Shown one piece after another: positions 33,891 through 45,193 of a stretch of 64,000 nucleotides of DNA. The stretch covers positions 1,799,781-1,863,780 of the forward strand of contig CACRXP010000038.1 in NCBI GenBank assembly GCA_902702965.1, given 5' to 3'. The number at the start of each line of letters is the position of its first letter. The stretch's first letter is position 1. The notes under the pieces were generated by a model, which saw only the letters and a list, made by a program, of their open reading frames with translations, was not told where the DNA came from and made no database searches. The DNA comes from Spirometra erinaceieuropaei (Eukaryota; Platyhelminthes; Cestoda; Diphyllobothriidea; Diphyllobothriidae). The position numbers and the translations under genes are program-made.

Positions 33891-35552
33891 CGCCAACGCA
33901 TTTTCTGGCCTCAGAGGTGAATTTCTGGTCACCTGCGCACCTGCTGCAAAAGAAACGGCTGAAATAAGTCCCGCATTTACGGAACCCTTACAGGATGATG
34001 CGGCCCCCTGCTGTCGGGCAGCGTGTTGAAGGAATAAGAGAACGTCTCCTGCCAGTTAAAGCTGATCTTATGCTTTGTTTATATCGCTTTGGTATATAGT
34101 CAAGTCGTTGTGGGGGGTTTCGCTGGTGGCAAGACAAATGACTGAACAGAAGAGAACTTCTGTTTGAACACTCCGCTGTCTGCTTGCGTGACGTCGTTAC
34201 TCTGTCATCAGTCCTGCGTGCCAACGGCCCTCGCAAAGTCCTCTCGCATGTAGAGACGACGTGCGGGTCTGTTTAAAAAATGTAAGACACTCATCCTTAG
34301 TCAGGACTCTCCGGCTTCGTCTTTGTCCCTTTGGCCTAAGAAAGAGCTCCTTCGTTGGCTACGGTTATGCAAAAGCTCTCTTTAGGAACAGTTAGATGAT
34401 TTCGAGAAGATTGGGAACCCAGGAGATGTAGAATCCAACCACTAGCACTGCGCTCCGTGATTCGTCAAGCGCTTTGGATAAAGTGAAGAAAAGACCATTT
34501 TAAAAACGGACCGACAGTAATATTTATTTTCGGATACAATAACCTAGGAACATTGTTCATAAGCCCGCTATTTCAGTTTTTCTGGGTGTTTTCGAAATTT
34601 CTGGGGTACTGATAGTTCGACCGTCGTTGCTGACTACGTTCACCGTGTGCTTCACAGCAAGGTGAAGCAGGTGATTTAGTTTACAGTGCATTTAGACTTG
34701 CGCAGCACCTACCGCACTCTATCCTCCTCCACCATCTGGGCCCGGTGTCAAGACGAATTCAAGAAGATCGGGGACGGGGGGCGCAGTCGGATGGTGTATA
34801 TGGGCCCGCACCTTGGCGTTCCACCCCACACCCCCCTGAGTACTACTGACCGTGTGACCCGTCATTTTTTCTGCATTGCTCAACAAAGATATGTTAATCT
34901 TAAGGCAAGCCCTCCGAATGTTCTCTTCTGCTGCCGGTGTTTCTTATGTCTTTTTAGTCAATATTATCATTCAAGGACATTTAAAACGGTCAGGCAGTTT
35001 GCTGGTCGAATTCTGGATGACGGTCCCCATCCTTGCGAAGTCTTCCCGCCCCATGTGCCGTGGCTTTAGACTTATCTCTTGTCGTACACCAGTATATCAA
35101 CATTCTGAGTTGCCATTTCTGACGCGATATCTTACGTGTGAAGAGACAGAAATACTGAAGCCAGGACTCGAACTGTCCTCTTAGTCGGCGTTCCTTTTTG
35201 TGTAAAAATTCTTGACTCATGAGTACTTTATTTGATTCATTTTCTGTCCACTGTGGATGGAGCCTATTTTCTGACGAAAATCTTGAATTTATTATGGTCG
35301 GATGCGGTTATGTAGCCCCACCTGAAGTAAACAAATCCCAGCCACTTGTGATTCGGGACCGGTGGTAATAGGCGACGAGGTCAAGTATTTGTACGCAAAA
35401 TAAAAGCTATTGGGAATGCGCAGTTGTGAATTAAATGGTTGAGAATTAGTTGCGCTAACTCCTAACCCCAACCCCAACAGTATTGTGTCCATCAGGTGGG
35501 GCTACCAAGCCACCTCTTACCTTTATTATTCCAAAATAAATCGAATTCGCCT

Positions 35553-35593
<41 letters not shown>

Positions 35594-35600
35594 CCGAATT
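33891..35600 (+). repeat. Segmental duplication, unit 2 (carrying a family C insertion)
   Basis: This unit parallels unit 1 from the post-TTC junction to the CT microsatellite (35545-35588). Between 35294 and 35525 it carries a family C element missing from unit 1, which gives a natural empty-site comparison. Unit 2 also contains a family A repeat at 34615-34860. Confidence 0.9.
35294..35525 (-). mobile_element. Short inverted-repeat element (family C) inserted in duplication unit 2
   Basis: The ends are GTAGCCCCACCTGA near the left and TCAGGTGGGGCTAC near the right, an exact 14-bp inverted repeat. The interior matches the copies at 21.4 and 25.2 kb in reverse. Flanking TTTATT is present on both sides (35288-35293 and about 35522-35527), a candidate target-site duplication. 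Unit 1 (around 33530) has the uninterrupted site. Confidence 0.75.
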
Positions 35601-36339
35601 GCGGACTATGTAGGGAACAATTCGCCACCGCTTCTCGAGCGTAGGCATAAAAGATGCCAGAACACAGTCCCATCACTGCGTGATGCTTCCTCCGTCTTCT
35701 GGTTAGGCACTGAGGCGGCACTGAGACCCCGTCTGTGAAATCCGAGCTCAAGCTTATTAGCTCAAAGTAAATTAGCCTCTCAGCGCCCTCCTCTCTCTCA
35801 CCCCCTCCCCTCCATTGCTAATTTACTGTTGATGAGCTCGAATTTATGCAAATAATCAGGTCTGCTATCGGCCAAAAGTTACGTTCCGCCGAAACTCCCT
35901 CCCGCTCTCCCTTCCCTCCCGTCCGGATTGACGCGAACGAAATATCGTGTGAACTTGGGGGGGGGGGGTGGGGGAACAAGACCTCGCATGTTGTAGCATC
36001 GCGTATTGCAGCAGTGATTTAAGAGTATCAAGCGTGAGAGACATGTGGTCTGACATCCCCATCGATTGGACGGCCAAGCCATGAGGGCTGGAATGCGACA
36101 GTGAGCGGCCGTGCATCCACTCAGTTCTCCTGAATTTCCCTCCTTCACAGGGCTCAGCCGCCTTTTTCCTTGCTTGCGTCACAGAGTAGGTCAGAATTTA
36201 TCGCGTCCAATATCTCCTGTTTAAATCGCAAAACAAATTACCGCCTGCTTGGGTCGGCGACTGCTTAACTGGTAGGAACGGTACAAGTCACACAAAGGCA
36301 GGTACGATCAGAAAAAATCACCCCTTCGACAATCACTCC

Positions 36340-36690
36340 CTCCCTTGCCGCATCAGCGTTCTGTGTTACCATTGCGGGCATATGTGAAAAGACTGGAATA
36401 CAGAAACTAGGACTCGAAATTTCCCCGTAGCAGTTGCCCCTTTTTGTGTAAACCTTTCTAATTCTTGAGTAATTTGTCAACCTATATTATGTCCACAGAT
36501 AATGCCCCCCTTTTGCTGAAATTTCTGAACCTATTCTTCGAAAATAAAGCGAATTTCTCTCACTCTCTCTTTCTCTCCCTAGGCCTTTTTGCCGAAAATA
36601 AAATCTACCCATATCGACTTGTACACGGCTTTGATTACATCTCTACGTACTGCCTTTTTAATTTGTATTCTCCATGGTTACCATAATCTT
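36340..36690 (+). repeat. Third, partial copy of the 32-35 kb duplicated sequence
   Basis: The segment from CTTGCCGCATCAGCGTTCTG through TAATGCCCCCC, the CT-rich tract (36555-36581) and AAAATAAAATCTACCCATA matches 33340-33720 of unit 1, with an offset of about 3 kb. It lacks the first two thirds of the unit. Confidence 0.85.
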
Positions 36691-39600
36691 TCAACTCTAC
36701 CAGCCGGGCTTCTGCTCAGGACGCACCATTGCAAGCACTCATAAGGATACTTCTTCTTTGGGTAGCATAGGTGTGTACCCAGTGAACTCAGGGTGCATCG
36801 CTGCACAAAAGAACCGGTGATGCACACCCTGCGTCTGCCCGCCAGCTCGGCTGTCACGGACCAAACCGTGATGCCACTCCGAGTAAAATGTGAAAATGTG
36901 ACTTTAGGACAAAGTGATACCATACTAACAGCACAGGTACTAGCCAAAAGCGCATACACGCGTGTTTCGCCGGCACTCTGCCGCTGCCTGGCGCACCTGC
37001 GAGAGGTTCGGCTCGCCAGTGGGTCTCCCCCCGGCATTCCCTGTCTGCTTTCTGGTAGATACCCCAATCTAGGCATTGTCGCTTTTTAACTTACTCAGAA
37101 ATTATCTACGAAGTTGGAGTAGACCAGTATATTTAAAATCCATGGGCTCAGACCGCTGGCTCTTTCTAACATGAAGAAGAAAGGTCCATCCTCGGTTGCT
37201 GAGCTTGCCTTCCTAATCTTCTTAGCCCGCATGGAAGTTTCTGGCCAGGTGATATTAATAAATGGGGATAGTATACGAATACATACACCTCTTCCCTCAG
37301 CACTCTGACGCGAGTCCACCTTTAATGGATGGGGTCTTGACAGCCATACCCAGTCATTCTGTTTCCGGGTCAGTTACCTGATCCCCTAATGCGGGCAGCA
37401 CTTTCTTTAGGGGGTTGCGCGGCGATTTATTGGCTACTTCTTATACTGTGCGGGGTTGCATTCAGAGTCATCTTGCGTAAACATGATTTTTTGGCTTTCT
37501 ACCTGATTGACACCGTATTGTTCGCTCCTTGAAAAGGCTTCACTAAAAATGCCAACAACTGGTGGAGGAGTATTACAAGCCAGGACATGGCAAACTTGAA
37601 TGACCATTTCCGGTCTGTTCGCTGTCCTCAATCAATCCCACCTCTGTTTTCCCGGGCAGTCGACGACTGAAGATAAGCCGGACATGACGATTATCATTTT
37701 TCCTTGTCTTGGTTAGTAAAACTGCTCCATCAGCGATTTAAACATTTCACTGCACCTCCATCACATGTCAGGCTGTCTAGCAGCTGGGTGGCGCCTGTGA
37801 TAACGCAACACAAGTAAGAGGGGGGGGGGGAGTTAGGCGCGGAGGTTTATGGGGGTCTTTTCAGGAATCCAGATCTCAAGCAGCCGTTTCCCGTTCTATT
37901 ATCTGCGTGTCCGTTAAATTGGAATTTTTGCTTTCTTTCATGGCAAAATCAGATTATAGTTGGTCTCTTCATCACGCCGCCGATTTACATCCATTTATTT
38001 GTGGCGAAAATCTTCTTGAGGTCTTACCTAATTGCGGGGACAAAGTGAGCTTGATAAATTACAGCATATTGTTCATGTGATTTCGACTGGTCCTTGCCTC
38101 GTCATGGAATTTTTGCACATGGCATCTCCTAGTCCATCGATGCCGACCTCAGGGACAATTTATTCACAAGCTTCAATAAGATTTCCAAAAAATGATAAAG
38201 ATTATTCTGGGTCTGGTGTGCTTATGAAGGCCGGAAGTTAGTAATCCCGTGCTAATTACTAGCATCTGTACTTAATTTCTGTTGCTCTTTGATCTGAGGC
38301 ATTACTTTGGAGAGGATTTCTTAGACCGATTTCCCTAAGGGGGGGGGGGGCGACCGGTACGGATTCAGTCTCCCCTCCCTCCTCCGGGTAGAAAGGCATT
38401 TTGTGTATGAAAAATAAACCGTCGATCACTGCCTTCGATGCACAAAGATACAGAACCTGCCACAGATTTCATTTTGTTAGCCCAGTTCGACCAGTTTGCT
38501 GTCCAGTATGAAGTGAGACTGAACTTTAACATTATCTCGTGAACGTCACCGGAAGTGGAAGTTAGAACAAAGTCTCTCATGGAGTTGCGTCTCCATCTCG
38601 TCGGTTGTTTCTCAAACCCAGCGGGAGTGTGGGAGTCGGCATTGGCAACCTGCACATCTGGCTAGATGCGCCATACAATGAGAGCTCTGCACAGGAATTT
38701 CCAGTCACTGAAGATGGGTAACTGGACTCACTACTTGAAACTCCAGGACAAAACTGAAACCCTCCAAATGAACGCATCTCTTTATTTTGACGTGGCATCT
38801 GGTAATCGAATTTTCACTACTTGTGATATAACCGACCGTCTCTAAGTGAGATTCATAGGCGCCTTCATTGGCATCCTTGGCATCACTGATATTGTGATTA
38901 GTATTATCATTGCTAGTTCTTTAATACATGCTGGTGCAATAACGTGGATCGAGGCTTGTGTAGTCTCAATGCGGTCTCCAATGCGGAGGCCGAGACTGCT
39001 TGAACAGAAGTATGGAAGTGCCCGAGGGGCAGTTCTGCAAAGAGCTTGCCGTTATCTGCATGCCATCAAAAAGACTAACTCTTCTGGATGGGGGCAAGGT
39101 CCCTTACAGCCGGCTAGGGCTTTGGATGGCAAGTTAGTCCGAGACGACATTCCTTCTCAGAGTCTCAACCTATAGCTTGGACTACGACCCTCCATCAACG
39201 CAGCCCTTAACGGATCGCGCACATTTATTACCCTTCAAGGGCTGTTTGCCGGAAGGAAGACCGCTTACCTGTCGAAAAACTACAGTTTGTATGCCCTGTG
39301 AATAGCATCGGTACGTTGGGCAAGTCGACGAACACCTCGAAGATTGCGTACGCGTCCGGCATTTTGGTAAACACTCCCAAAGGCACAATCACCACCCTCC
39401 CCCAAGCCGAGGGAACGGCATAAAAACGGTTCGGGCTAAAGTGACGAGGAGATCTGATTGTGAAAATTCGAAGATATCCAAATGCCTGAAGTGCCTTTAA
39501 CAGCAAGTTCAGCGTTCTTGGGTATGTCATTTCAGGATTAGATCGCTTGGCTAGCGCTGTAACTATGCATTTGTGATAAAGACTGCTGATATAGGGGGAC

Positions 39601-40341
39601 GTAGTCACTATCAGCAGCTAGCGAGTCCCAAGACAATAAAATGTAGCACTGTTCGGACATTTTGCAGAGAAGAAAAAAGAAGACGAAAGTGTTGTTTTCA
39701 AGTTAAAGCAGGAGGAAACGTTTGTTCTTGTAACCCATCGGTTACGGATGTTAGGGCAACTTTAAAGGCTACGAAGCAGGCAATTGAGAAGTTATCGTTG
39801 CTCGCAGCGTCTCAGTATTGCATCACACACATACATACATGATTGGCCAAAAGGGTGCCATGCTATCTGGTTGTAAGATCGGGAGACATGGTAGACAAGG
39901 GACAAATAAACAGACTGGTTTACTGAACCGTGCTTCGAGATCTAGGCCTTCAGAACTTGCCTGCAGCGGGCTCAGTACCGGAGAATCCATCCCTACGACG
40001 TATGAGTGCACTCCACACCGCGGTAGACTTGACGAACATTCTACATACAGTGTCTTTGCTGGTTAACTTGGTCTTCGTGATCAGTACTGTGTGTATGCAG
40101 AGTGACTGACTGGGGGGCTGAGAGCCAGGCCCAATGGTTCCGTCCTAATGTGGCCTGACGTAGGACCCGAAGAACACTTACAGAATTGTGCCGCATGTGG
40201 TGGGAACCAGGTCGCGTGGGGCACGCGTAGAGGGGCTGTCTGGCTTTGTCAGCCCACTGCCCCCGAGTCCGCCTCTAGTCGACTTGCCATCGGGGCTTGG
40301 CGAGTGAGGGAAGATAGCGCACCGCAGACGCTGTGCAAGTC
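36691..40341. other. No recognisable gene
   Basis: I find no exon or element protein that I can defend. An open + strand frame at 36793-37089 and minus-strand frames at 38365-38798 and 39228-39608 lack known motifs and splice support. Poly-G runs occur at 37817 and 38340. Confidence 0.4.
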
Positions 40342-40712
40342 TGTAGCGGTCCGCGCCTCCTTGTTCTCCGCTGCTTTGTCACGCTGCCCTCCCGTCCGCC
40401 TCACACTCCCTGTCGATCCGCTGTTGGAACACGCGAGGCTTGTCACTAGCCTGGAGAGTGCTTGAGGCCAGTCAATCCTTCCCCTTCTCTGATTGGCTGG
40501 CGGACACTGAGACGAAGCGAAAGGCGTACACACGCTCTAGAGTCTAGGCACCTCAACGACGGACACAAACACAACTTGCCTGGAGAGGCCGCTCACGGAG
40601 ACAGCTTGCAGAGTCCTTGTGTATACACATCCTTAGTAGTAAAAGTTTTCCATCTCAATCCGTCTTCCCTGACTTCTGATTTGCGAACCACTGTCTTGTC
40701 GACCATACCATA
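40342..40712 (+). mobile_element. Solo-type LTR of a Ty3/gypsy-like retrotransposon (copy 1)
   Basis: It begins TGTAGCGGTCCGCG and runs in parallel with the copy at 53322-53670 through shared blocks: TCACGCTGCCCTCC, TCTGATTGGCTGGCG, TTGCCTGGAGAG, and an end TTGTCGACCA. After the end, the sequence resumes as CCGACAAGTCCGCC, resembling what follows the primer-binding site in copy 2. A short deletion therefore removed the LTR edge and most of the PBS. No gag or pol follows. Confidence 0.7.
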
Positions 40713-41329
40713 CCGACAAGTCCGCCTCAGTATAAACTAATCCACGAACAAGTCGCTGATGCTGCGCCTGCTATGCGGGACATCAGAGCTCGCGACAGTC
40801 GGGACGCTATGAACTTTTTGTTCTGCCTGTACATGAGCTTGCGCTCGCGAAACTGACCTCATAGCTTGACTCTAAGGTGGAAGCAACTGCTAGGTGCCTT
40901 AGGTCATCTATTTCTACAGCTAGCTTACGCCCACGAGGTCGTGAACCGACATTTGTAGGCGCAAATCTAGAAAACTTGCACAGGAAGTATTAATATAGCA
41001 GCTGCCAAACTGCAGCAAATGAGAGCGACACACAAAGCCAGTTCACAGCCATCAGCTATTACGCAACGACTGATATATATGAAAGGGCGATTTGGTTGTA
41101 TCACGAGAAGATAAGGGGAAGAAGTTGAATGAGAAAAGTCAGCTGCAGGAACATAAACCGGATTTACTCTTGCCTTCAATTCATCGTCACTGGCAACAAA
41201 AGATAAAAACAGCGAGCGCACACATAGTGCAGTATTTATAGAATACAGTAACCATTTCTCTTCCCAATTACTAAATGTAGCGTCGGTAGAGGGACGTTCA
41301 TCGATCGTTTTACGGAATTCAGTTGTCCT

Positions 41330-41700
41330 GTTGCGCCCTGGGGCTCTCTCTGGACCCCAACCAGCAGCCGCACAGCGGCGCCTAATATGGGCAGAGAAAC
41401 CTTACCAACAAAGACAAGGAAGAAATTAATGGCGATTTCTGATTAACTAGCCGTCGTCAGTTAGTCCTACCCAACCCCGAGGTGTGGAACACCCAGAACG
41501 GGACGAGTGGGTTCCGCAACAAGATCGGTGAGCGCCCCTCTACCAGTGAATATTCCTGATCGTAACCAACAGGACAACAAGCCCGTGGCTTAGTGGCTTG
41601 GGACGTTGGACTTATAACCAACAGGTCGCGGGATCGAGCCCCAGGTGTTCCCTTGTCTTCTTCGGTAATGTTACTCTGCCTAAATGTAACACCCCCCCCC
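41330..41700. mobile_element. Pair of SINE family 1 fragments in opposite orientation
   Basis: 41395-41500 carries the body and B-box end on the minus strand (GGCGATTTCTGATTAACTAGC, then GAGGTGTGGAACACCC). 41560-41690 carries the tRNA-like head on the + strand (GCCCGTGGCTTAGTGG, CTTATAA in place of the anticodon loop, GGGATCGAGCCCCAGGTG). The same head-out arrangement occurs at 48.39-48.75 kb. Confidence 0.7.
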
Positions 41701-41950
41701 CTACGTTCATTACCCACATTACAATTGTTAATGTCAATGTTCATCATGTGTGTGGGGGGGATGAGGGGCGAGTTAATTAGCCGGCCATTTGCCTTCCTAG
41801 TACTGCCACCGAAGGCATTGGTTACGCACACTCCCCTGTGACCAAGTGCTCAGTCCGAACAACGATCGAGTACTCGATAGGGAAAACAGGGATGGTTGAG
41901 GAGGCTAATGAACAACAGGCCAGTTTTCTGTGATTTCAGCAGCTTCTGAC

Positions 41951-43260
41951 TCACACAGGTGTCAGCTCCAGAAGGATTTCGATCTCGTCGAACTTGAAGA
42001 CGCGATCGGGTCCCATCGAATGAGCTGCAGCTCGAGAGTTGGCTTCTAGTCCTCTCATTGGTAATGCAATTTCCGACATCCGCGTCCGCAGAAATCTTCC
42101 CGTTTCTCCGTCACGGTCACGCTGCGCGCATCTGCCTGACTTCAGGCGTTTCTCGCAGCGACAGCGGGCTCCCAGCCTCAATACTTGACACCGGGCGACA
42201 ACCTTTGACATTTGTTCAATCCCAGATATGAGTGGCGTGCGGAGGTTGTTGTCGGCTTCCGAGAGATTTATGACTCAGAAAAGCGCTTGTCAAGCTAATG
42301 GGCTTGTGCAGCTTACTATCTCATCTCGTCTTTGCATGCGTCATTTGAAGAAATCGCATGGATGACCCTCAAAGGAAACCATGATTCAGCAAGCTCGTCT
42401 CTCGATTCTCTGTCATGTCTCCCAACCTGCAGATATAGCACTCCTACGCAACTACTTTTTGTGGTTGATTGGGTGGTTGTTACTAAGCACCGGCACTTGC
42501 ATCGTTTTCATCGACCTGCCGGAAACTTTGGTTTCTAAGTCACCACAATCTTTGTAACAGAAGCCAGGTGGTGCATGTCCTAAAGACATCCATGAGATGC
42601 TATTTAAATGTTAGTACCTGATCTCATTTGGTTACTATAAAGGTATAATTTACGTACCGAAAATAAAATTTTCTCCTGTAATGTTAAAAGACCAGTGACT
42701 ACAATCGTCACAAGACCGCCTCGGCTGAGTTCAAAAATCGACGAAGCCTTCGGCTCGTCTCGGGGTTTTTTCCACCAAACATGCAGCACGTTTTGAGAAG
42801 GAATCTCAGGCGTTGAAGGACTGCGGCAGGTTCAAGACAATTTATCCATTGCATTGTATTTTCTTTGCGTGAGCAACTCAGCCGTTTCGAGTGCCGGATG
42901 CTGGGCAATAGAAGTAAAAGGGGAAAACGCTGTTGAACGACACTATGACCTCCTTCGTCAAGAGACTCACTCCTACTACTCCCTCCAAGAGTTGCGTTGA
43001 CGAACTGACTGAATCAGCAGTCAAAGGAGGAAATGTCAAAACAGCAAATTTTTCTGCTCGTAAGTTGGAGTGAGTATGAGGGAGCACTATCTTCGTGCGC
43101 CTTCGGAAGGCTGTAAAATGAGGCTGACAACTTTTCTTACATTCGCACCACGAATACATGGACAGGCAATGTTGCAGCTGGATTCTCCATCTGTAACAAC
43201 GTTGCGCAAGCTTCCACTGTCTGCGACTTTGCGGGGCTGAAGTCGCATGGGACATGGAAC
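41951..43260 (-). mobile_element. Penelope-like element, decayed copy with RT and GIY-YIG remnants
   Basis: Reading down the minus strand, about 43080-42930 gives S-V-S-S-S-T-Q-L-L-E, then K-E-V-I-V-S-F-N-S-V-F, the RT block usually reading MVSFDVVSLFT. Near 42540-42430 come L-E-T-K-V, then S-N-N-H-P-I-N-H-K-K, the Penelope-type C-terminal RT block. Near 42140-41951 come G-E-T-G-R-F-L-R-T-R, A-N-S-R-A-A-A-H-S and F-K-F-D-E-I-E-I-L, the GIY-YIG endonuclease. The order RT then GIY-YIG is that of a normal Penelope-like element. The Asp of VSFD is replaced by Asn, the YVDD segment was not found, and stops occur. The 3' UTR is missing after 41951. Confidence 0.8.
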
Positions 43261-43667
43261 TGGTGATTCTCTGGCTGAATCTTGGCCTTCACTCGTAGTC
43301 TGCCTGTTGGAACGTCCGTTACTCCTAAGTATGATAATGAGGTCTTTTGTCGAATTTGAGTTCCCCCAGCACATCCCGTTCGACCATGTGAGTTACATAG
43401 CCTGGCGTATGAGCCACGAGGACAAACGGCACAGGGTGTGGGATACTACTGTTCCAGGCATCTGGCAAACTTTTGTTCCAGTGCTGCGTTGCTTATCGCC
43501 CTCCGTTCAGTGTCTGCCTAAACGCATGTTAGGACCGTTATCGCTCGTATTTATGTTAATCAATTTACTGTGCTTTTATATATTTATTTCGTTTTTAGGC
43601 AGCTTACAACGTTAACCATATTTGCCTTCGTTTAAATCGGTGTTATCCGCTACGCGCGTATGACTCA

Positions 43668-43800
43668 GCCTCCGGCTCAGCGACACCGTGAAACCGATCG
43701 ATATTTTACATCATCGATCGGCCTGAGCCGGATAAAGCTCAGGCGTAGGTACGCACTTCGAGCCACGGCTCAGAGAACTGGCACACGACCAGTGAGGACA
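43668..43800 (+). repeat. Dispersed repeat (family D), copy 1
   Basis: The segment GACACCGTGAAACCGATCG, GATCGGCCTGAGCCGGATAA, AGCTCAGGCGTAGGTACGC matches 44850-44980 as a direct repeat about 1.18 kb away. The ATCGAT...ATCGAT core can form a short hairpin. Confidence 0.8.
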
Positions 43801-44107
43801 AGTGCGGCCATTACCTGCTGAGTTATACCTTGCATTTGTAAACAGCCGTTTACTGTTGTCCCGTCTTTAGGCATTTTACAGACTTGTGCTTAATGTATTT
43901 CATTTAAGTTGATGTTTTTTAACAGTTACGCTCGTCTGTCCTTGCGCTCGGCTCCTCGACGCCGTAATGCCAGTCGGAGATAGCTTAAGTGCCGGCATCT
44001 AATTCCTGCGGGGGGTTAATAGCCAAAAGGTGCTAGCACACAGCTGGTGAGAACGATTGCTGCCTTTAACTCCTGAGTCATCTGTACTATTTCTAGCCTC
44101 GGTTGTC

Positions 44108-44420
44108 CAAGTAACTCTTAGCCACTCGGAGAGCGGGCAGGCCGATGAGCCAGGTGGCCGAGCAATCACCACGCCAACATCCAACACGGGTGATGCAATT
44201 TCAGCAATTAACAACTTGCATGCCGACCATCAAGTAATTAGCGCACTAGCGGGCAAAAATCCTAGATGAAGTGTAGAGCGGTTAATTACCATAGGCATGC
44301 GGTTGTATAGGGACTGCATCCTGTAAATACTACAACTTCCTGTGCATGGAGTACCCGTACGTGATATTGTCTCTGATGATGGGTTCGAGTGTGAATCCGA
44401 AACGTCTGGTAAGTAAAGCT
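44108..44420 (+). mobile_element. Penelope-like element 3' end, subfamily 1 (UTR and terminal hairpin only)
   Basis: It aligns along its length with 28985-29295: CCACTCGGAGAGCG, GAGCCAGGTGGCCGAGCAAT, CATCCAACACGGGTGATG, and the end TCTGATGATGGGTTCGAG with GAATCCGAAACGT. No coding part of the element precedes it, so it is a very short 5'-truncated copy. CTGATGA lies at 44373-44379 and GAAAC at 44399-44403. Confidence 0.85.
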
Positions 44421-44849
44421 TTTGGAAGAATTTACTTAATTGGCTGGAGTAAATAACCGGTCAGTTTGTTGGTAGTCGGCACTTTCGCTCGAAACGAAGA
44501 AACTTCAGGACGCGATTTGAGGTTGAGAGTCCTTCTTTTGGTCAGCTGGCCAATGGCTGCCTCGTCACAGTAAGCATTTGAAGCATGTTGACACCGGCAT
44601 GAATTTAAAACAGGCGTGAACAGCAGAAGTTGCTGGTACCAGTGGGTTTCGTGACAGCCTATCGACTGTTATCCGCTACCGAGTAGCAGATATAAGGACT
44701 AAAGAGCATACGGCAAGTTTAATTTTTACATAAAAATGAATGCGAAACGGCAAGGTCATAGTTCAATGAACACCACCAACCGGTAAAAAAGGGATGGCTT
44801 AAAAACACTATAGAGGAAGCAGGGGAGGGGGACTCAGCATGCAAATGGG

Positions 44850-44980
44850 ATTGGGCTCGGTGACACCGTGACGCCGATCGATATTTTGTGTAATTATTGA
44901 TCGGCACGAGCCGGACAGAGCTCAGGCATAGGTACACACTTCGAGCTGCGGCTGAGAGAGCTGGAACACGGCGGGTGAGG
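44850..44980 (+). repeat. Dispersed repeat (family D), copy 2
   Basis: Direct repeat of 43668-43800 (GTGACACCGTGACGCCGATC, GAGCCGGACAGAGCTCAGG, ACACTTCGAGCTGCGGCTGAG). Confidence 0.8.
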
Positions 44981-45193
44981 GTAACTGCTGACGCGTGTGC
45001 AATTTCTAGCCGCATTAAACACTGTCCAGATGAATCTGTCTTCCCTGATTTGGGAAACCTCGAAAGGCTAATCATTTCACCTCGACGGTTTCCTCCCGAG
45101 TGGGAAAATTTACTCAATCTGCGGAAGCAAGTAAGCGTTCAGTGTCACGGCAGTTGTCTCTTGGATTATTGTCGAAGAGACTTCAGGAATCAG

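Noticed and set aside
36793..37089. 98-codon + strand frame as a possible exon
   Set aside because: No recognised domain and no convincing acceptor or donor in frame. It is open, but so are other chance frames in this GC-rich stretch.
39228..39608. 126-codon minus-strand frame as a possible gene
   Set aside because: Part of it resembles, in another frame, a short motif also seen near 25850, so it is probably repeat-derived; no family match.
43247..43615. 122-codon + strand frame with a hydrophobic C-terminus
   Set aside because: It overlaps the 5' part of the minus-strand Penelope-like element, and the hydrophobic end is just T-rich sequence.
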